From the NCBI RefSeq assembly GCF_008704495.1, contig NZ_CP023699.1, positions 1,674,001 to 1,738,000 of the forward strand: a DNA stretch of 64,000 bases, read 5' to 3'. Origin of the DNA: Streptomyces kanamyceticus (GTDB lineage Bacteria > Actinomycetota > Actinomycetes > Streptomycetales > Streptomycetaceae). The translations under genes and the position numbers were made by a program. The notes under the pieces were generated by a model that saw only the letters and a list, made by a program, of their open reading frames with translations, was not told where the DNA came from and searched no databases. Each line of letters starts with the position of its first letter. Position 1 is the first letter of the stretch. This document shows, piece after piece, positions 7,653 to 16,491 of the stretch.

Positions 7653-8651
7653 ATGTCCCACACCCGATCCATCGCCCTGGGATCCGCGCTCGCGGCCGCC
7701 TTGGTCCTGAGCGGCTGCGGCGCCGACGTCGCGTCCGACGCCGACGCCAAGGGCGCGAAGAAGACCACCGTGAAGCGCTGCGGCGAGGACGTCACTTACA
7801 AGGTCCCTCGGCGCGCGGTGGCGTACGAGGGCGGCAGCGCCGACAAACTGTTCAGCCTGGGCCTGACCAAGCACGTGCACGGGTACGTGATGCCGCCCGC
7901 CAACCCGCCCGTGAGCGAGTCCCCTTGGGCGTCCGAGTACGCCAAGGTGAAGATGCTCGGCGACGACCTCCTCAACAAGGAACTCGTCGTCCAGGCCAAG
8001 TCCGACTTCGTCGTCGCGGGCTGGAACTCCGGCTTCAGCGACCAGCGCGGCATCACCCCGAAGATCCTCGACAAGCTCGGCATCCAGAGCTTCATGCACA
8101 CGGAGAGCTGCTTCAACTACCCGGGGTTTCCGCAGAAGGTCACCCCGTTCAACGCGCTCTACAGCGACCTGGAGCGGCTCGGGAAGATCTTCCAGGTCGA
8201 GAAGAAGGCGGACCGGGTCGTCGGCGATCTCAAGAAGCGCGTGGCCGCGGTGGCGGCGAAGGCGCCCAAGGGCGGCAGCCCCGTGCCGGTCTTCCTCTAC
8301 GACTCCGGCACGGACAAGCCGTTCACGGCGGGCAGCCAGGTGCCGCCCAACGACATCATCAAGACGGCTGGCGGCAGGAACATCTTCGACGGACTCGACG
8401 AGCGCTGGACGCAGGTGAGTTGGGAGTCCGTGACCAAGGCCGAGCCCGAGGTCGTCATCATCTTCGACTACGGCGACAAGCCCGCGAAGGAGAAGATCGA
8501 CTTCCTGAAGAACTCCCCGCACACCAAGGAGCTGCCCGCCGTCAAGAAGAACAACTTCTTCGTACTCGACTACAACGAAGGCATCAGCGGGCCGCGGAAC
8601 GTCGACGGTCTGGAGAAGTTCGGGAAGTACCTCGCAGGGCTCAAGGGCTGA
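7653..8651 (+). CDS. Metal-chelate-binding lipoprotein (ABC substrate-binding protein)
   Basis: A 332-residue substrate-binding protein of the FepB/BtuF class. The signal peptide of about 20 residues ends in the lipobox LSGC, so the mature protein is anchored outside the membrane. RRAVAYEGGSADKLFSLGL and the later IIFDYGDKPAKEKIDFLKN follow the two-lobe helical-backbone pattern of siderophore and B12 binders. It is the last gene of the operon, 15 bp after the ATPase. No histidine-rich loop like that of ZnuA is present, so it probably binds a chelate rather than free zinc. Its stop lies one base from the stop of the convergent lactonase gene. Confidence 0.9.
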   Translation: MSHTRSIALGSALAAALVLSGCGADVASDADAKGAKKTTVKRCGEDVTYKVPRRAVAYEGGSADKLFSLGLTKHVHGYVMPPANPPVSESPWASEYAKVKMLGDDLLNKELVVQAKSDFVVAGWNSGFSDQRGITPKILDKLGIQSFMHTESCFNYPGFPQKVTPFNALYSDLERLGKIFQVEKKADRVVGDLKKRVAAVAAKAPKGGSPVPVFLYDSGTDKPFTAGSQVPPNDIIKTAGGRNIFDGLDERWTQVSWESVTKAEPEVVIIFDYGDKPAKEKIDFLKNSPHTKELPAVKKNNFFVLDYNEGISGPRNVDGLEKFGKYLAGLKG

Positions 8652-8652
8652 G

Positions 8653-9507
8653 CTAGCCCGCGAAGGCGACGCCCGGCAGGCCACGGCCCGCGTCCGGCAC
8701 GACCAGGACCGAGCCCGACAAGGGGTGCGGGCGGACGAGCCCGGTGCGGGCCGTGGTGACGTAGAGGTCCCGCAGGTCAGGGCCGCCGAAGGCGCAGGCG
8801 GTGGGGCGGCGCACCGGGAGTTCGACGGTCCGGTCGAGCCGCCCGTCGGGCGTGTAGCGGCGGATCGCCGCGCCGTCCCAGAGCGCCACCCAGACGCATC
8901 CCTCGGCGTCGACGGTGAGCCCGTCGGGGAATCCCGCGCCCGCCTCGATGTGCGCGAACGGCCTTCGGTTCAGGGCATGTTGACCCTCGTAGTCGAAGAC
9001 GTCGATGCGGCGCGTGGGGCTGTCCACGTAGTACATGAGCCGTCCGTCCGGGCTCCAGCCCGTGCCGTTGCTGACGGACACCTCGCCGGACTGTTCGGTG
9101 ACGGTGCCGTCGGGGGCGACGCGGGCGAGGCTGCCGCCGCCCGGAGCCTCGTCGTAGCGCATCGTGCCCGCCCAGAGCGCGCCGTCGGGGGCGACGGCCG
9201 CGTCGTTGCCGCGCCTGCCGGGCACCGGGTCGCGCACCAGCCAGCCGAAGGACGACCCTCCGGGGCCGTACAGGCCGACGCCGTCCCTGAGGTTGACCAC
9301 GAGGCCGCCGCCCGCGCGCGGCTTGGCGGCGCCGACGTGCTGCTCCGTGGCCATGACCGTGCGCCGGCCGCTCGCGGGGGCATACGTGTGGATCCGGGAG
9401 GCGAGGATGTCGACCCAGATGAGGTGTTCGGCGGCGGGGTCCCAGGTGGGGCCTTCGCCGAGTGCGGCCTGCTCGCGCACCGCCACCTCGTACGCGCGGC
9501 CCATCAC
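8653..9507 (-). CDS. SMP-30/gluconolactonase family protein
   Basis: A 284-residue six-bladed beta-propeller of the SMP-30 (regucalcin, sugar lactonase) family. ALGEGPTWDPAAEHLIWVDI near the N-terminus holds the metal-binding Glu, and NDAAVAPDGALWAGTM, SVSNGTGWSPDG and FPDGLTVDAEG supply the other Asn/Asp metal ligands seen in these Ca/Zn-dependent lactonases. It opens a sugar lactone to the acid. The start (GTG 9507 or ATG 9504) overlaps the IclR stop, so both are one transcript. Position opposite a dehydratase and sugar dehydrogenase suggests an oxidative sugar pathway. Confidence 0.88.
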   Translation of the reverse strand: MMGRAYEVAVREQAALGEGPTWDPAAEHLIWVDILASRIHTYAPASGRRTVMATEQHVGAAKPRAGGGLVVNLRDGVGLYGPGGSSFGWLVRDPVPGRRGNDAAVAPDGALWAGTMRYDEAPGGGSLARVAPDGTVTEQSGEVSVSNGTGWSPDGRLMYYVDSPTRRIDVFDYEGQHALNRRPFAHIEAGAGFPDGLTVDAEGCVWVALWDGAAIRRYTPDGRLDRTVELPVRRPTACAFGGPDLRDLYVTTARTGLVRPHPLSGSVLVVPDAGRGLPGVAFAG

Positions 9508-10271
9508 GCGCCCCGGTGGCCGAGGCGGACGGACAGATCAGCGGCGCCCTTGGCGGCGAGCCCGGCCAGTTCGCCCTCGCGCTCCTCGCTCCAGCGGATC
9601 ATCGGTACGGAGATGGAGAGCGCCGCGACGACCCGGCCCGAGCGGTCCCGCACCGGCGCGGCCACACAGCTGACGTCCGGGTTGGACTCCTGGTGCTCGA
9701 CCGCCACACCGCGCTCCCTGATCCCGGCGAGCGCGGCGAGCAGCTCCGTCGGATCGGTGATGCTGGCCGGGGTCATCGCGGTGAACTCCCGACCCCGGAG
9801 GCGGGATTCGAGCTGGTCCTCGGGCAGCGAGGCGAGCAGCATCTTGCCGACGGACGTGCAGTGCGCGGGCAGCCTGCGGCCCGCCGCGGAGACCATGCGC
9901 ACGGCGTGCGTGGAGTCGACCTTGGCGATGTAGATGACGTCGGTGTCCTCCAGGATGGCGACGTGGACGGTCTCGTCGCAGGTCTCTGCGACCTCGCGGG
10001 CCACCTGCTGCCCCTCGGCCGCGAGGTCGAGCTGCTCCGCGTACCTGCTGCCGAGCTGGTAGGTGCGCACGCCCAGGCGGTAGCGGCCCGGCTGGTCGGG
10101 GAGCTGGACGAGATACGAGCGGGCGGCCAGGGTGGTGAGCAACTCGTGCACCGTGGTGCGCGGCAGCTGGAGCTTGCGGGTGACCTCGGGTGCGGAGAGC
10201 GTGCCCTCGCCCTCAAGGAACAGTTCGAGTATGTCCAGCGACCTGGTCACCGCGGGCACCAGTCGTCCCAT
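9504..10271 (-). CDS. IclR family transcriptional regulator
   Basis: About 255 residues: an N-terminal winged HTH (AVTRSLDILELFLEGEGTLSAPEVTRKLQLPRTTVHELL, written here in two motifs: SLDILELF and RKLQLPRTTVHELL) and a C-terminal GAF-like effector domain containing GKMLLASLPEDQLE and CVAAPVRDRSGRVVAALSIS. ATG 10271 is preferred because GGGAGAGG precedes it; an in-frame GTG at 10289 is possible. It is divergent from the dehydratase gene and upstream of the lactonase gene, and probably represses both until the sugar acid or lactone appears. Confidence 0.92.
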   Translation of the reverse strand: MGRLVPAVTRSLDILELFLEGEGTLSAPEVTRKLQLPRTTVHELLTTLAARSYLVQLPDQPGRYRLGVRTYQLGSRYAEQLDLAAEGQQVAREVAETCDETVHVAILEDTDVIYIAKVDSTHAVRMVSAAGRRLPAHCTSVGKMLLASLPEDQLESRLRGREFTAMTPASITDPTELLAALAGIRERGVAVEHQESNPDVSCVAAPVRDRSGRVVAALSISVPMIRWSEEREGELAGLAAKGAADLSVRLGHRGA

Positions 10272-10298
10272 GAGTTCGGCCTCTCCCACCCTGCGCGT

Positions 10299-10310
10299 CC
10301 GACATGTCGG
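10299..10310. promoter_or_regulatory. Perfect 12-bp palindrome before IclR gene
   Basis: CCGACATGTCGG is a perfect 12-bp palindrome 28 bp upstream of the IclR start. It is a candidate autoregulatory operator. No protein is known to me for this site. Confidence 0.3.
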
Positions 10311-10413
10311 CCACTGATCGGTATGACGAACACAGGGTAGGCACGCGGCAGTTCACGGCGCAATGGCCGCCGACGGTCATCGATGGCTCCTTCTGGACGT
10401 TCCGCGCGACCCA

Positions 10414-10473
10414 TTGACACCTTCCGGCCGCCGTGAATACCGTCACGCCACCATTTCGAACGTGTGACGAAAT
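10414..10473 (+). promoter_or_regulatory. Promoter and candidate IclR operator of the dehydratase operon
   Basis: TTGACA (10414-10419) and TACCGT (10438-10443) are separated by 18 bp, a good vegetative promoter. Just downstream ATTTCG (10453-10458) and CGAAAT (10468-10473) form a perfect 6-bp inverted repeat with 9 bp between, placed to block initiation. The adjacent IclR-family gene is the natural candidate to bind it. Confidence 0.5.
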
Positions 10474-10499
10474 ACCGAACAAGTCAAGGGGCAACTGCC

Positions 10500-11705
10500 T
10501 TGCGCATTACGGGAATCAGCACGCACGTGGTCGGCACGCCCTGGCGCAATCTCACCTACGTCCAGGTGCACACCGACGAGGGCCTGACCGGCATCGGCGA
10601 GACCCGCATGCTCGGCCGCACCGACGCGCTCATCGGGTATCTCCGCGAGGCGGAGGCCAACCACATCGCCGGGTCCGATCCGTTCGCGATCGAGGACCTG
10701 GTGCGCAGGATGAAGTACGGCGACTACGGCAGGGCGGGCGAGATCGTCATGTCGGGCATCGCCGTCGTCGAGATGGCCTGCTGGGACATCAAGGGCAAGG
10801 CGCTCGGCGTGCCCGTCTGGCAGCTGCTCGGCGGCAAGGTCACCGACCGCGTGAAGGCGTACGCGAACGGCTGGTACACCACGGAGCGCACCCCGGAGGC
10901 GTACCACGAGGCCGCCCGCGGGGTCATGGAGCGCGGCTACCGGGCGCTGAAGATCGACCCCTTCGGGACGGGCCACTTCGAGCTCGACCACGAACAGACC
11001 CGGTACGCCGTGTCGTTGATCGAGGCGGTGCGCGACGCGATCGGGCCCGACGCCGAGCTGATGCTGGAGATGCACGGCAGGTTCTCGCCCGCCACGGCGA
11101 TCCGGCTCGCCCGCGACCTCGCGCCGTTCCGGCCCGCGTGGCTGGAGGAACCGGTGCCGCCGGAGAACCTCAAGGCCCTGGCGAAGGTCGCGGCGCGGGT
11201 GGACATGCCGGTGGCGACGGGCGAGCGGATCCACGACCGGATCGAGTTCCGCGAGCTGTTCGAGAGCCAGGCGGCCGACGTCCTGCAGCCCGACGTGGGC
11301 CACATCGGCGGCATCTGGGAGACCCGGAAGCTCGCGGCCACCGCCGAGACGCACTACATGCTGGTCGCCCCGCACAACGTCGGCGGCCCGGTGCTCACCG
11401 CCGCATCGCTCCAAGTCGGCTTCACCACGCCGAACTTCAAGATCCTGGAGCACTTCAACGACTTCGCGGACGCCGACATCAAGAAGGTCGTCAAGGGCGC
11501 CCCGCGGGTCGACCCGGCGACGGGCTGCTTCGAGCTGTCGCACGCGCCCGGCCTCGGCGTCGAGCTCGACGTCGACGCGGCGGCGGAGTTCCCGCAGCAG
11601 CAGGCGCGGTTCGACCTGTGGGCCGAGGGCTGGGAGAAGCGTTCACCAAGCGCGGCGGCGGGCGGGGCGGCGGGCGGCGCCCCGGGCCCGGGGAGTGCGG
11701 AGTGA
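10500..11705 (+). CDS. Mandelate racemase/enolase-superfamily sugar acid dehydratase
   Basis: About 401 residues from the TTG at 10500, which has AAGGGG upstream; a longer frame from GTG 10464 would add 12 residues and overlap the candidate operator. Enolase-superfamily N-terminal domain, then a TIM barrel. ALKIDPFG supplies the second-strand Lys; LMLEMHGRF, WLEEP and ATGERI carry the three metal-binding acids, with the HG after the first as in D-galactonate dehydratase-like members; VAPHNVGGP carries the acid/base His. It probably dehydrates an aldonic acid to a 2-keto-3-deoxy acid. It overlaps the next gene by four bases. Exact sugar unknown. Confidence 0.88.
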   Translation: MRITGISTHVVGTPWRNLTYVQVHTDEGLTGIGETRMLGRTDALIGYLREAEANHIAGSDPFAIEDLVRRMKYGDYGRAGEIVMSGIAVVEMACWDIKGKALGVPVWQLLGGKVTDRVKAYANGWYTTERTPEAYHEAARGVMERGYRALKIDPFGTGHFELDHEQTRYAVSLIEAVRDAIGPDAELMLEMHGRFSPATAIRLARDLAPFRPAWLEEPVPPENLKALAKVAARVDMPVATGERIHDRIEFRELFESQAADVLQPDVGHIGGIWETRKLAATAETHYMLVAPHNVGGPVLTAASLQVGFTTPNFKILEHFNDFADADIKKVVKGAPRVDPATGCFELSHAPGLGVELDVDAAAEFPQQQARFDLWAEGWEKRSPSAAAGGAAGGAPGPGSAE

Positions 11706-12715
11706 GCAGCCGCGCGATCGTCGTCGAGCGGCCCGGCGCACACCGCCTGGTCACCCGGGGCACCCCCACCCCCGGCCCCGGCGAGGTCCTCGTCCGCGTG
11801 GCCGCCGCGGGCATCTGCGGGAGCGACCGCGAGGTGTACGACGGACACCGCGACGCCGCGTACGTGCGCTACCCCGTGATCCCCGGCCACGAGTGGTCGG
11901 GGACCGTCGCTGCGGTCGGCGAGGGCGTCGACCCCGGGCTGCTCGGGCGCAGGACCGTCGCCGAGGGGTTCCGGGCGTGCGGTGTCTGCGAGCGGTGCCG
12001 GTGCGCGGAGACGAACCTGTGCACCGGCGGGTACGCGGAGACCGGGTTCACCGAGCCCGGCGCCTTCGCCGACCATCTGACCGTGCCCGCACGGCTGTTG
12101 CACCTCCTGCGCGACGACGCCGACCTGCGGGCCGCGGCGCTCCTGGAACCGGCCGCGGTGGTCGCGGCGGCGGTGCGGGCGGGCGGCCTCCGGCCGGGTG
12201 AGCGCGTCGCGGTGGTCGGGGCGGGGACGCTCGGGCTGCTCGCGGTGCAGTTGCTCGCGGCTTCCGGCCCCGGTGAGCTGGTGGTGGTCGATCCGCGCGG
12301 GGCGCGGGGTGCGCGGGCCCGGGAGTGCGGGGCGACCTCGGCGCTCTCCCCCGTCGCGGCCGAATCCGTACGCGGTTCGTTCGACCTCGTCGTGGAGACC
12401 GCGGGGGCGCCGACCACCGCCGCCTCGTCGTGTCTGCTCGCCCGGCGCGGCGGGCGGGTCGTGCTCACCGGGATGTTCACGGAGGGGGCCGTGGGGATCG
12501 ACCCCGTGCATCTCTCCCTCAGTCAGCTGGAGGTGCGGTCCGTCTTCGGGGCGTCGTCCGCGGCGTGGGGCGATGCGGTGCGGGCGTTCGGGCTCGGGCT
12601 GATCGACCCCGCGGCGCTGATCACGCACGAGTTTCCTCTGGAGCGGTTCGGAGAGGCGGTTTCTCTCGTCGGTGGGGGTGACCCCAAGACCGGGAAGGTG
12701 CTTTTGCGTCCTTGA
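11702..12715 (+). CDS. Zn-dependent alcohol/polyol dehydrogenase (MDR family)
   Basis: About 337 residues. Catalytic-zinc Cys in AGICGSDREV, GHEWSG with the His ligand, and structural-zinc cysteines in RACGVCERCRCAETNLC. The Rossmann loop is VVGAGTLGLLAVQ near residue 170. It resembles sorbitol or L-threonine dehydrogenase-like MDR enzymes. GTG at 11702 overlaps the dehydratase stop (GTGA), so the two are coupled. In this operon it probably oxidises the imported sugar or a sugar alcohol, feeding the lactonase and dehydratase; inference from context. Confidence 0.88.
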   Translation: MSSRAIVVERPGAHRLVTRGTPTPGPGEVLVRVAAAGICGSDREVYDGHRDAAYVRYPVIPGHEWSGTVAAVGEGVDPGLLGRRTVAEGFRACGVCERCRCAETNLCTGGYAETGFTEPGAFADHLTVPARLLHLLRDDADLRAAALLEPAAVVAAAVRAGGLRPGERVAVVGAGTLGLLAVQLLAASGPGELVVVDPRGARGARARECGATSALSPVAAESVRGSFDLVVETAGAPTTAASSCLLARRGGRVVLTGMFTEGAVGIDPVHLSLSQLEVRSVFGASSAAWGDAVRAFGLGLIDPAALITHEFPLERFGEAVSLVGGGDPKTGKVLLRP

Positions 12716-12757
12716 GCTTTGGCTGCGGGCCGGTTGTGGCTGAGCGCGCAGTTCCCC

Positions 12758-12775
12758 GCGCCCCTTACGGGGCGC
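12758..12775. repeat. Streptomyces intergenic hairpin repeat
   Basis: GCGCCCC-TTAC-GGGGCGC, a perfect 7-bp stem with 4-base loop, inside the sequence gcgcagttccccgcgcccct (20 bases) that recurs between genes of many Streptomyces genomes. It sits 43 bp after the dehydrogenase stop and may attenuate transcription into the next gene. Confidence 0.65.
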
Positions 12776-12832
12776 CACCCCATGCCCTGTAAGTCGAACC
12801 TCGTTCGGCATTTCGGACACGAAGGACCGTCT

Positions 12833-13807
12833 GTGATCGACACTTCTTCCGTACGTCCCCGTCGCCCCGGCGAACCCGCCCTCGCCCTCGTCGGGCTCGG
12901 CGCGCCCCGCCCCGACCCCGGCGACGCCTCGCCCCACGCCTTCCCCGACGGTGGCACCTGGCGCACCGAGATCCCCTCGGTGGAGGGGCCCGAGGCGCTC
13001 GCCGTCGTGCTCAAGGAGAGTGCGCGCCTCGACGTGCCCGTGCACCGGGTCAGCCAGGGCAGCGGCGTCTGGATGCTCACCGACGCCGAGATCACCGAGA
13101 TGACGGAGTCCTGCGCCGAGCGGGACATCGAGCTCTGTCTGTTCACCGGGCCGCGCGGCACCTGGGACATCGGGGGCTCCACGCGCACCGAATCCGGCGG
13201 TGCCGGGCTCCGCGCCCGGGGCCACGACGCGCTCGCGGGGTGCGTCGAAGACGCTCTGCGCGCGGCCGAGTTGGGCGTGCGGTGCCTGCTCGTCGCCGAT
13301 GAGGGCGTGCTGTGGACCCTGCACCGGCTGCGCGCCGTGGGCGCGCTGCCCGCCGACACCACGTTCAAGCTGTCCGCCCTGTCGGGGCCGGTCAATCCCG
13401 CCTCGTACGCGGTGTACGAGCGGCTCGGCGCCGACTCCCTGAACGTGCCGTCCGACCTGACGGCGGACCACCTCACCGAGATCCGCCGGGTCAGCCGAGC
13501 CCCCATGGACCTGTACGTCGAGGCGCCCGACGACCTCGGCGGCTACATCCGGATGTACGAGGTCGCCGAGCTGATCAGGCGCGGCGCCCCGCTGTACGTG
13601 AAGTTCGGCCTCAGCAAGTCGCCCGGCATCTATCCCTACGGTGCCCAGCTGCGCGAGCACACCCTCGCCACCGCCCGCGAGCGCGTGCGCCGCGGCCGCC
13701 TCGTCCTCGATCTGCTCGCCCGGCACGGCGCGGACGGCGGCATGTCGCCGCTCGGCTCGCGGCTCCCCGGCGAGCTGCGCCGATTCCCCACCCCGGAAGG
13801 GGACTGA
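12833..13807 (+). CDS. U32-peptidase-like TIM-barrel protein of unknown function
   Basis: About 324 residues from GTG 12833, with GAAGGA seven bases upstream; the upstream in-frame codons run through a repeat and are not used. The fold looks like a TIM barrel: LCLFTGPRGTWDIGG, GVRCLLVADEGVLWTL, FKLSALSGPVNPASYAVYE and LGADSLNVPSDLTAD are strand-loop units as seen in U32-family proteins, but I do not see the cysteines typical of U32 peptidases or hydroxylases. It lies between the dehydratase/dehydrogenase pair and the sugar ABC genes, so a catabolic role such as lyase or epimerase in the same pathway is possible. I do not recognise its function. Confidence 0.6.
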   Translation: MIDTSSVRPRRPGEPALALVGLGAPRPDPGDASPHAFPDGGTWRTEIPSVEGPEALAVVLKESARLDVPVHRVSQGSGVWMLTDAEITEMTESCAERDIELCLFTGPRGTWDIGGSTRTESGGAGLRARGHDALAGCVEDALRAAELGVRCLLVADEGVLWTLHRLRAVGALPADTTFKLSALSGPVNPASYAVYERLGADSLNVPSDLTADHLTEIRRVSRAPMDLYVEAPDDLGGYIRMYEVAELIRRGAPLYVKFGLSKSPGIYPYGAQLREHTLATARERVRRGRLVLDLLARHGADGGMSPLGSRLPGELRRFPTPEGD

Positions 13808-13811
13808 ACCC

Positions 13812-14921
13812 ATGCGCATCCGCACGCTCGCCCTCGCCACGACCGCCGCGGCACTCGCCCTGTCGCTCAGCGCCTGCGGCCAGGAGGCCAAGGGCGGCAG
13901 CCGCTACCGCCCTGACGACGGCAAGGGCGGCACCATCGGTCTCGCGATGCCCACCAAGGCGTCCGAGCGGTGGATAGCCGACGGCAGGAACATGGCTTCG
14001 CAGTTCAAGAAGGCCGGTTACGACACCGATCTCCAGTACGGCGACGACAAGGTGGAGAACCAGGTCGCCCAGCTCGAGAACATGATCACCAAGGGGCACC
14101 GGCTCCTGGTGGTCGCCGCGATCGACGGCTCCGCGCTCACCGACGTACTGGCTCGGGCGCACGACGCGGGCATCCCCGTGATCTCGTACGACCGTCTCAT
14201 CCTGGGCACCGAGAACGTCGACTACTACGCGTCGTTCGACAACGAACGCGTGGGCAGGCTGCAGGGGCGGTACCTCGTCGACAAGCTGGGGCTCGGCAAG
14301 CCGGACAGGGACTCCGGGGACACCTACTCCGTCGAGCTGTTCGCGGGCTCCCCCGACGACAACAACACCAAGTACTTCTGGAACGGCGCCATGAAGGTGC
14401 TGAAGCCGTACCTGGACAGCGGGCAGCTCGTCGTACGCAGCAAGCAGACGCGGATGAACCAGGCGACCACGCTGCGCTGGGACGGCGGCACCGCGCAGAA
14501 GCGCATGGACGACCTGATCAGCAAGAGCTACGGCGAGCGGCGCGTGGACGCCGTCCTCTCGCCGTACGACGGGATCTCCATCGGCGTCATCTCGGCGCTC
14601 AAGAGCGCCGGTTACGGGACGAGGAGCGAGCCGCTGCCGGTCATCACCGGACAGGACGCCGAGCTGGCGTCGGTGAAGTCGATCATCCGGGGCGAGCAGA
14701 CGCAGACCGTCTTCAAGGACACCCGCAAGCTCGCCGCGCAGACGGTGAGGATGGGCGACGCGGTCCTGACCGGCAAGAAGGTCGAGGTCAACAACACCAC
14801 GGACTACGACAACGGCGAGAAGACCGTGCCGTCCTTCCTCCTGAAACCGGTCAGCGTCGACAAGACGAACACCCAACTCCTGGTCGACGAGGGCTACTTC
14901 AGCGCGGGGCAGCTCTCGTGA
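13812..14921 (+). CDS. Sugar ABC transporter substrate-binding lipoprotein (XylF/ChvE type)
   Basis: A 369-residue protein. Signal peptide with lipobox LSAC at about residue 21, then the periplasmic-binding protein type I fold: [48 protein letters not shown] and [19 protein letters not shown] match the xylose/multiple-monosaccharide binders XylF and ChvE. ATG 13812 is four bases after the previous stop. It delivers a monosaccharide to the following ATPase and permease. Confidence 0.92.
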   Translation: MRIRTLALATTAAALALSLSACGQEAKGGSRYRPDDGKGGTIGLAMPTKASERWIADGRNMASQFKKAGYDTDLQYGDDKVENQVAQLENMITKGHRLLVVAAIDGSALTDVLARAHDAGIPVISYDRLILGTENVDYYASFDNERVGRLQGRYLVDKLGLGKPDRDSGDTYSVELFAGSPDDNNTKYFWNGAMKVLKPYLDSGQLVVRSKQTRMNQATTLRWDGGTAQKRMDDLISKSYGERRVDAVLSPYDGISIGVISALKSAGYGTRSEPLPVITGQDAELASVKSIIRGEQTQTVFKDTRKLAAQTVRMGDAVLTGKKVEVNNTTDYDNGEKTVPSFLLKPVSVDKTNTQLLVDEGYFSAGQLS

Positions 14922-16483
14922 GCGCACCGATCCTGGAGATGCGCGCCATCACCAAGACGTTCCCCGGCGTCACGGCGCTCTCCGACGTGAACCTGACGGT
15001 GCGCCCCGGGGAGATCCACGCGATCTGCGGGGAGAACGGCGCGGGCAAGTCGACGCTGATGAAGGTCCTCAGCGGCGTCCATCCGCACGGGAGTTACGAC
15101 GGGGAGATCCTCTTCGAGGGCGAGCCGATGGCCTTCAAGGACATCCGGGCCAGCGAGCGCCGGGGCATCGTGATCATCCATCAGGAGCTGGCACTCGTCC
15201 CCCACTTGTCGATCGCGGAGAACATCTTCCTCGGCAACGAGCAGGCGCGCGGCGGCTTCGTCGACTGGAACGGCACCCTGCGCAGGGCGGGCGCACTCCT
15301 GAAGCGGGTCGGTCTGCGCGAGAAGCCGCAGACGCCGGTCGCCGACATCGGCGTGGGCAAACAGCAGCTCGTGGAGATCGCCAAGGCCCTGTCGAAGGAG
15401 GTGCGGCTGCTCATCCTGGACGAGCCGACAGCCGCGCTCAACGACGACGACAGCGCGAAGCTGCTCGGCCTCATCGGGGAACTGCGCGAGCAGGGCATCG
15501 CCTGCATCATCATCTCGCACAAGCTGAACGAGATCCGGGCCGTCACCGACGCGGTGACCATCCTGCGCGACGGGCGCACCGTCGAAACCCTGACGGTCCG
15601 TGAGACTCCGGACGCCGAGGCCGAGTTGTCGGAGGACCGCATCATCCGCGGCATGGTCGGCCGCGACCTCGACCACCGCTTCCCCGACCGTACGCCCTAT
15701 GCGGGCGAGGACGCGGGCACGCTCGCGCTGTCCGTCGCGGGATGGACCGTGCGGCACCCGGTCGACCAGCAGCGCACGGTCGTCGACGACGTGTCGCTGA
15801 CCGTGCGGCGCGGCGAGATCGTCGGCATCGCGGGCCTGATGGGCGCGGGCCGCACCGAACTCGCGATGTCCGTCTTCGGGCGCTCGTACGGCGTCTACGT
15901 CGCCGGGGACGTGGCGGTGAACGGCCGCCCGGTGGTGACGCGGACCGTCCCCGCCGCGGTCGACGCGGGCATCGCGTACGTCACTGAGGACCGCAAGCGG
16001 TACGGCCTCAACCTCATCGACGACATCAACCGCAACGTCTCCCTGGCCTCGCTGCCCGGCATGCGGCGCCGGGGCGTCGTGGACGAGCACCACGAGCGCT
16101 CGGTCGCCGAGCGCTACCGCAAGGCCATGAACATCAAGGCGCCCACCGTCTTCGAGGAGGTGGGCAGGCTCTCCGGCGGCAATCAGCAGAAAGTCGTCCT
16201 GAGCAAGTGGATCCACGCCGACCCCGAGGTGCTGATCCTCGACGAGCCGACGCGCGGCATCGACGTGGGCGCCAAGTACGAGATCTACACGGTCATCGAC
16301 GAGCTCGCCGCGCAGGGCAAGGCCGTCCTGTTCATCTCCTCCGAACTCCCCGAGCTGCTCGGGATGTGCGACCGGATCTACACGATGGCCGAGGGCCGCC
16401 TGACCGGTGAGGTCACGCGCGCGGAGGCCACCCAGGAAGTCCTGATGCGCCACATGACCCAGACCAGAAGCCCCAAGAGCTGA
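14918..16483 (+). CDS. Sugar ABC transporter ATP-binding protein (XylG/MmsA type)
   Basis: About 521 residues with two fused ABC domains. The first has GENGAGKST near residue 40 and [13 protein letters not shown]; the second has the degenerate [10 protein letters not shown] loop near 310, LSGGNQQKV and [15 protein letters not shown]. This double-ATPase layout is typical of carbohydrate uptake 2 (CUT2) transporters for pentoses and galactose. GTG 14918 overlaps the binding-protein stop by four bases. Confidence 0.94.
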   Translation: MSAPILEMRAITKTFPGVTALSDVNLTVRPGEIHAICGENGAGKSTLMKVLSGVHPHGSYDGEILFEGEPMAFKDIRASERRGIVIIHQELALVPHLSIAENIFLGNEQARGGFVDWNGTLRRAGALLKRVGLREKPQTPVADIGVGKQQLVEIAKALSKEVRLLILDEPTAALNDDDSAKLLGLIGELREQGIACIIISHKLNEIRAVTDAVTILRDGRTVETLTVRETPDAEAELSEDRIIRGMVGRDLDHRFPDRTPYAGEDAGTLALSVAGWTVRHPVDQQRTVVDDVSLTVRRGEIVGIAGLMGAGRTELAMSVFGRSYGVYVAGDVAVNGRPVVTRTVPAAVDAGIAYVTEDRKRYGLNLIDDINRNVSLASLPGMRRRGVVDEHHERSVAERYRKAMNIKAPTVFEEVGRLSGGNQQKVVLSKWIHADPEVLILDEPTRGIDVGAKYEIYTVIDELAAQGKAVLFISSELPELLGMCDRIYTMAEGRLTGEVTRAEATQEVLMRHMTQTRSPKS

Positions 16484-16491
16484 GGCCCGCC

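Noticed and set aside
5438..7795. Long minus-strand open frame opposite the exporter, permease and ATPase genes
   Set aside because: High-GC shadow: its protein is low in complexity, has no domain, and it lies opposite well-supported genes.
1467..8651. Reading the metal-uptake locus as a cobalamin system (PduX kinase plus BtuCDF-like transporter)
   Set aside because: No other cobalamin genes, no cobalamin riboswitch, and a Zur-like box with a PLP synthase and exporter fit a metallophore better; kept as an alternative only.
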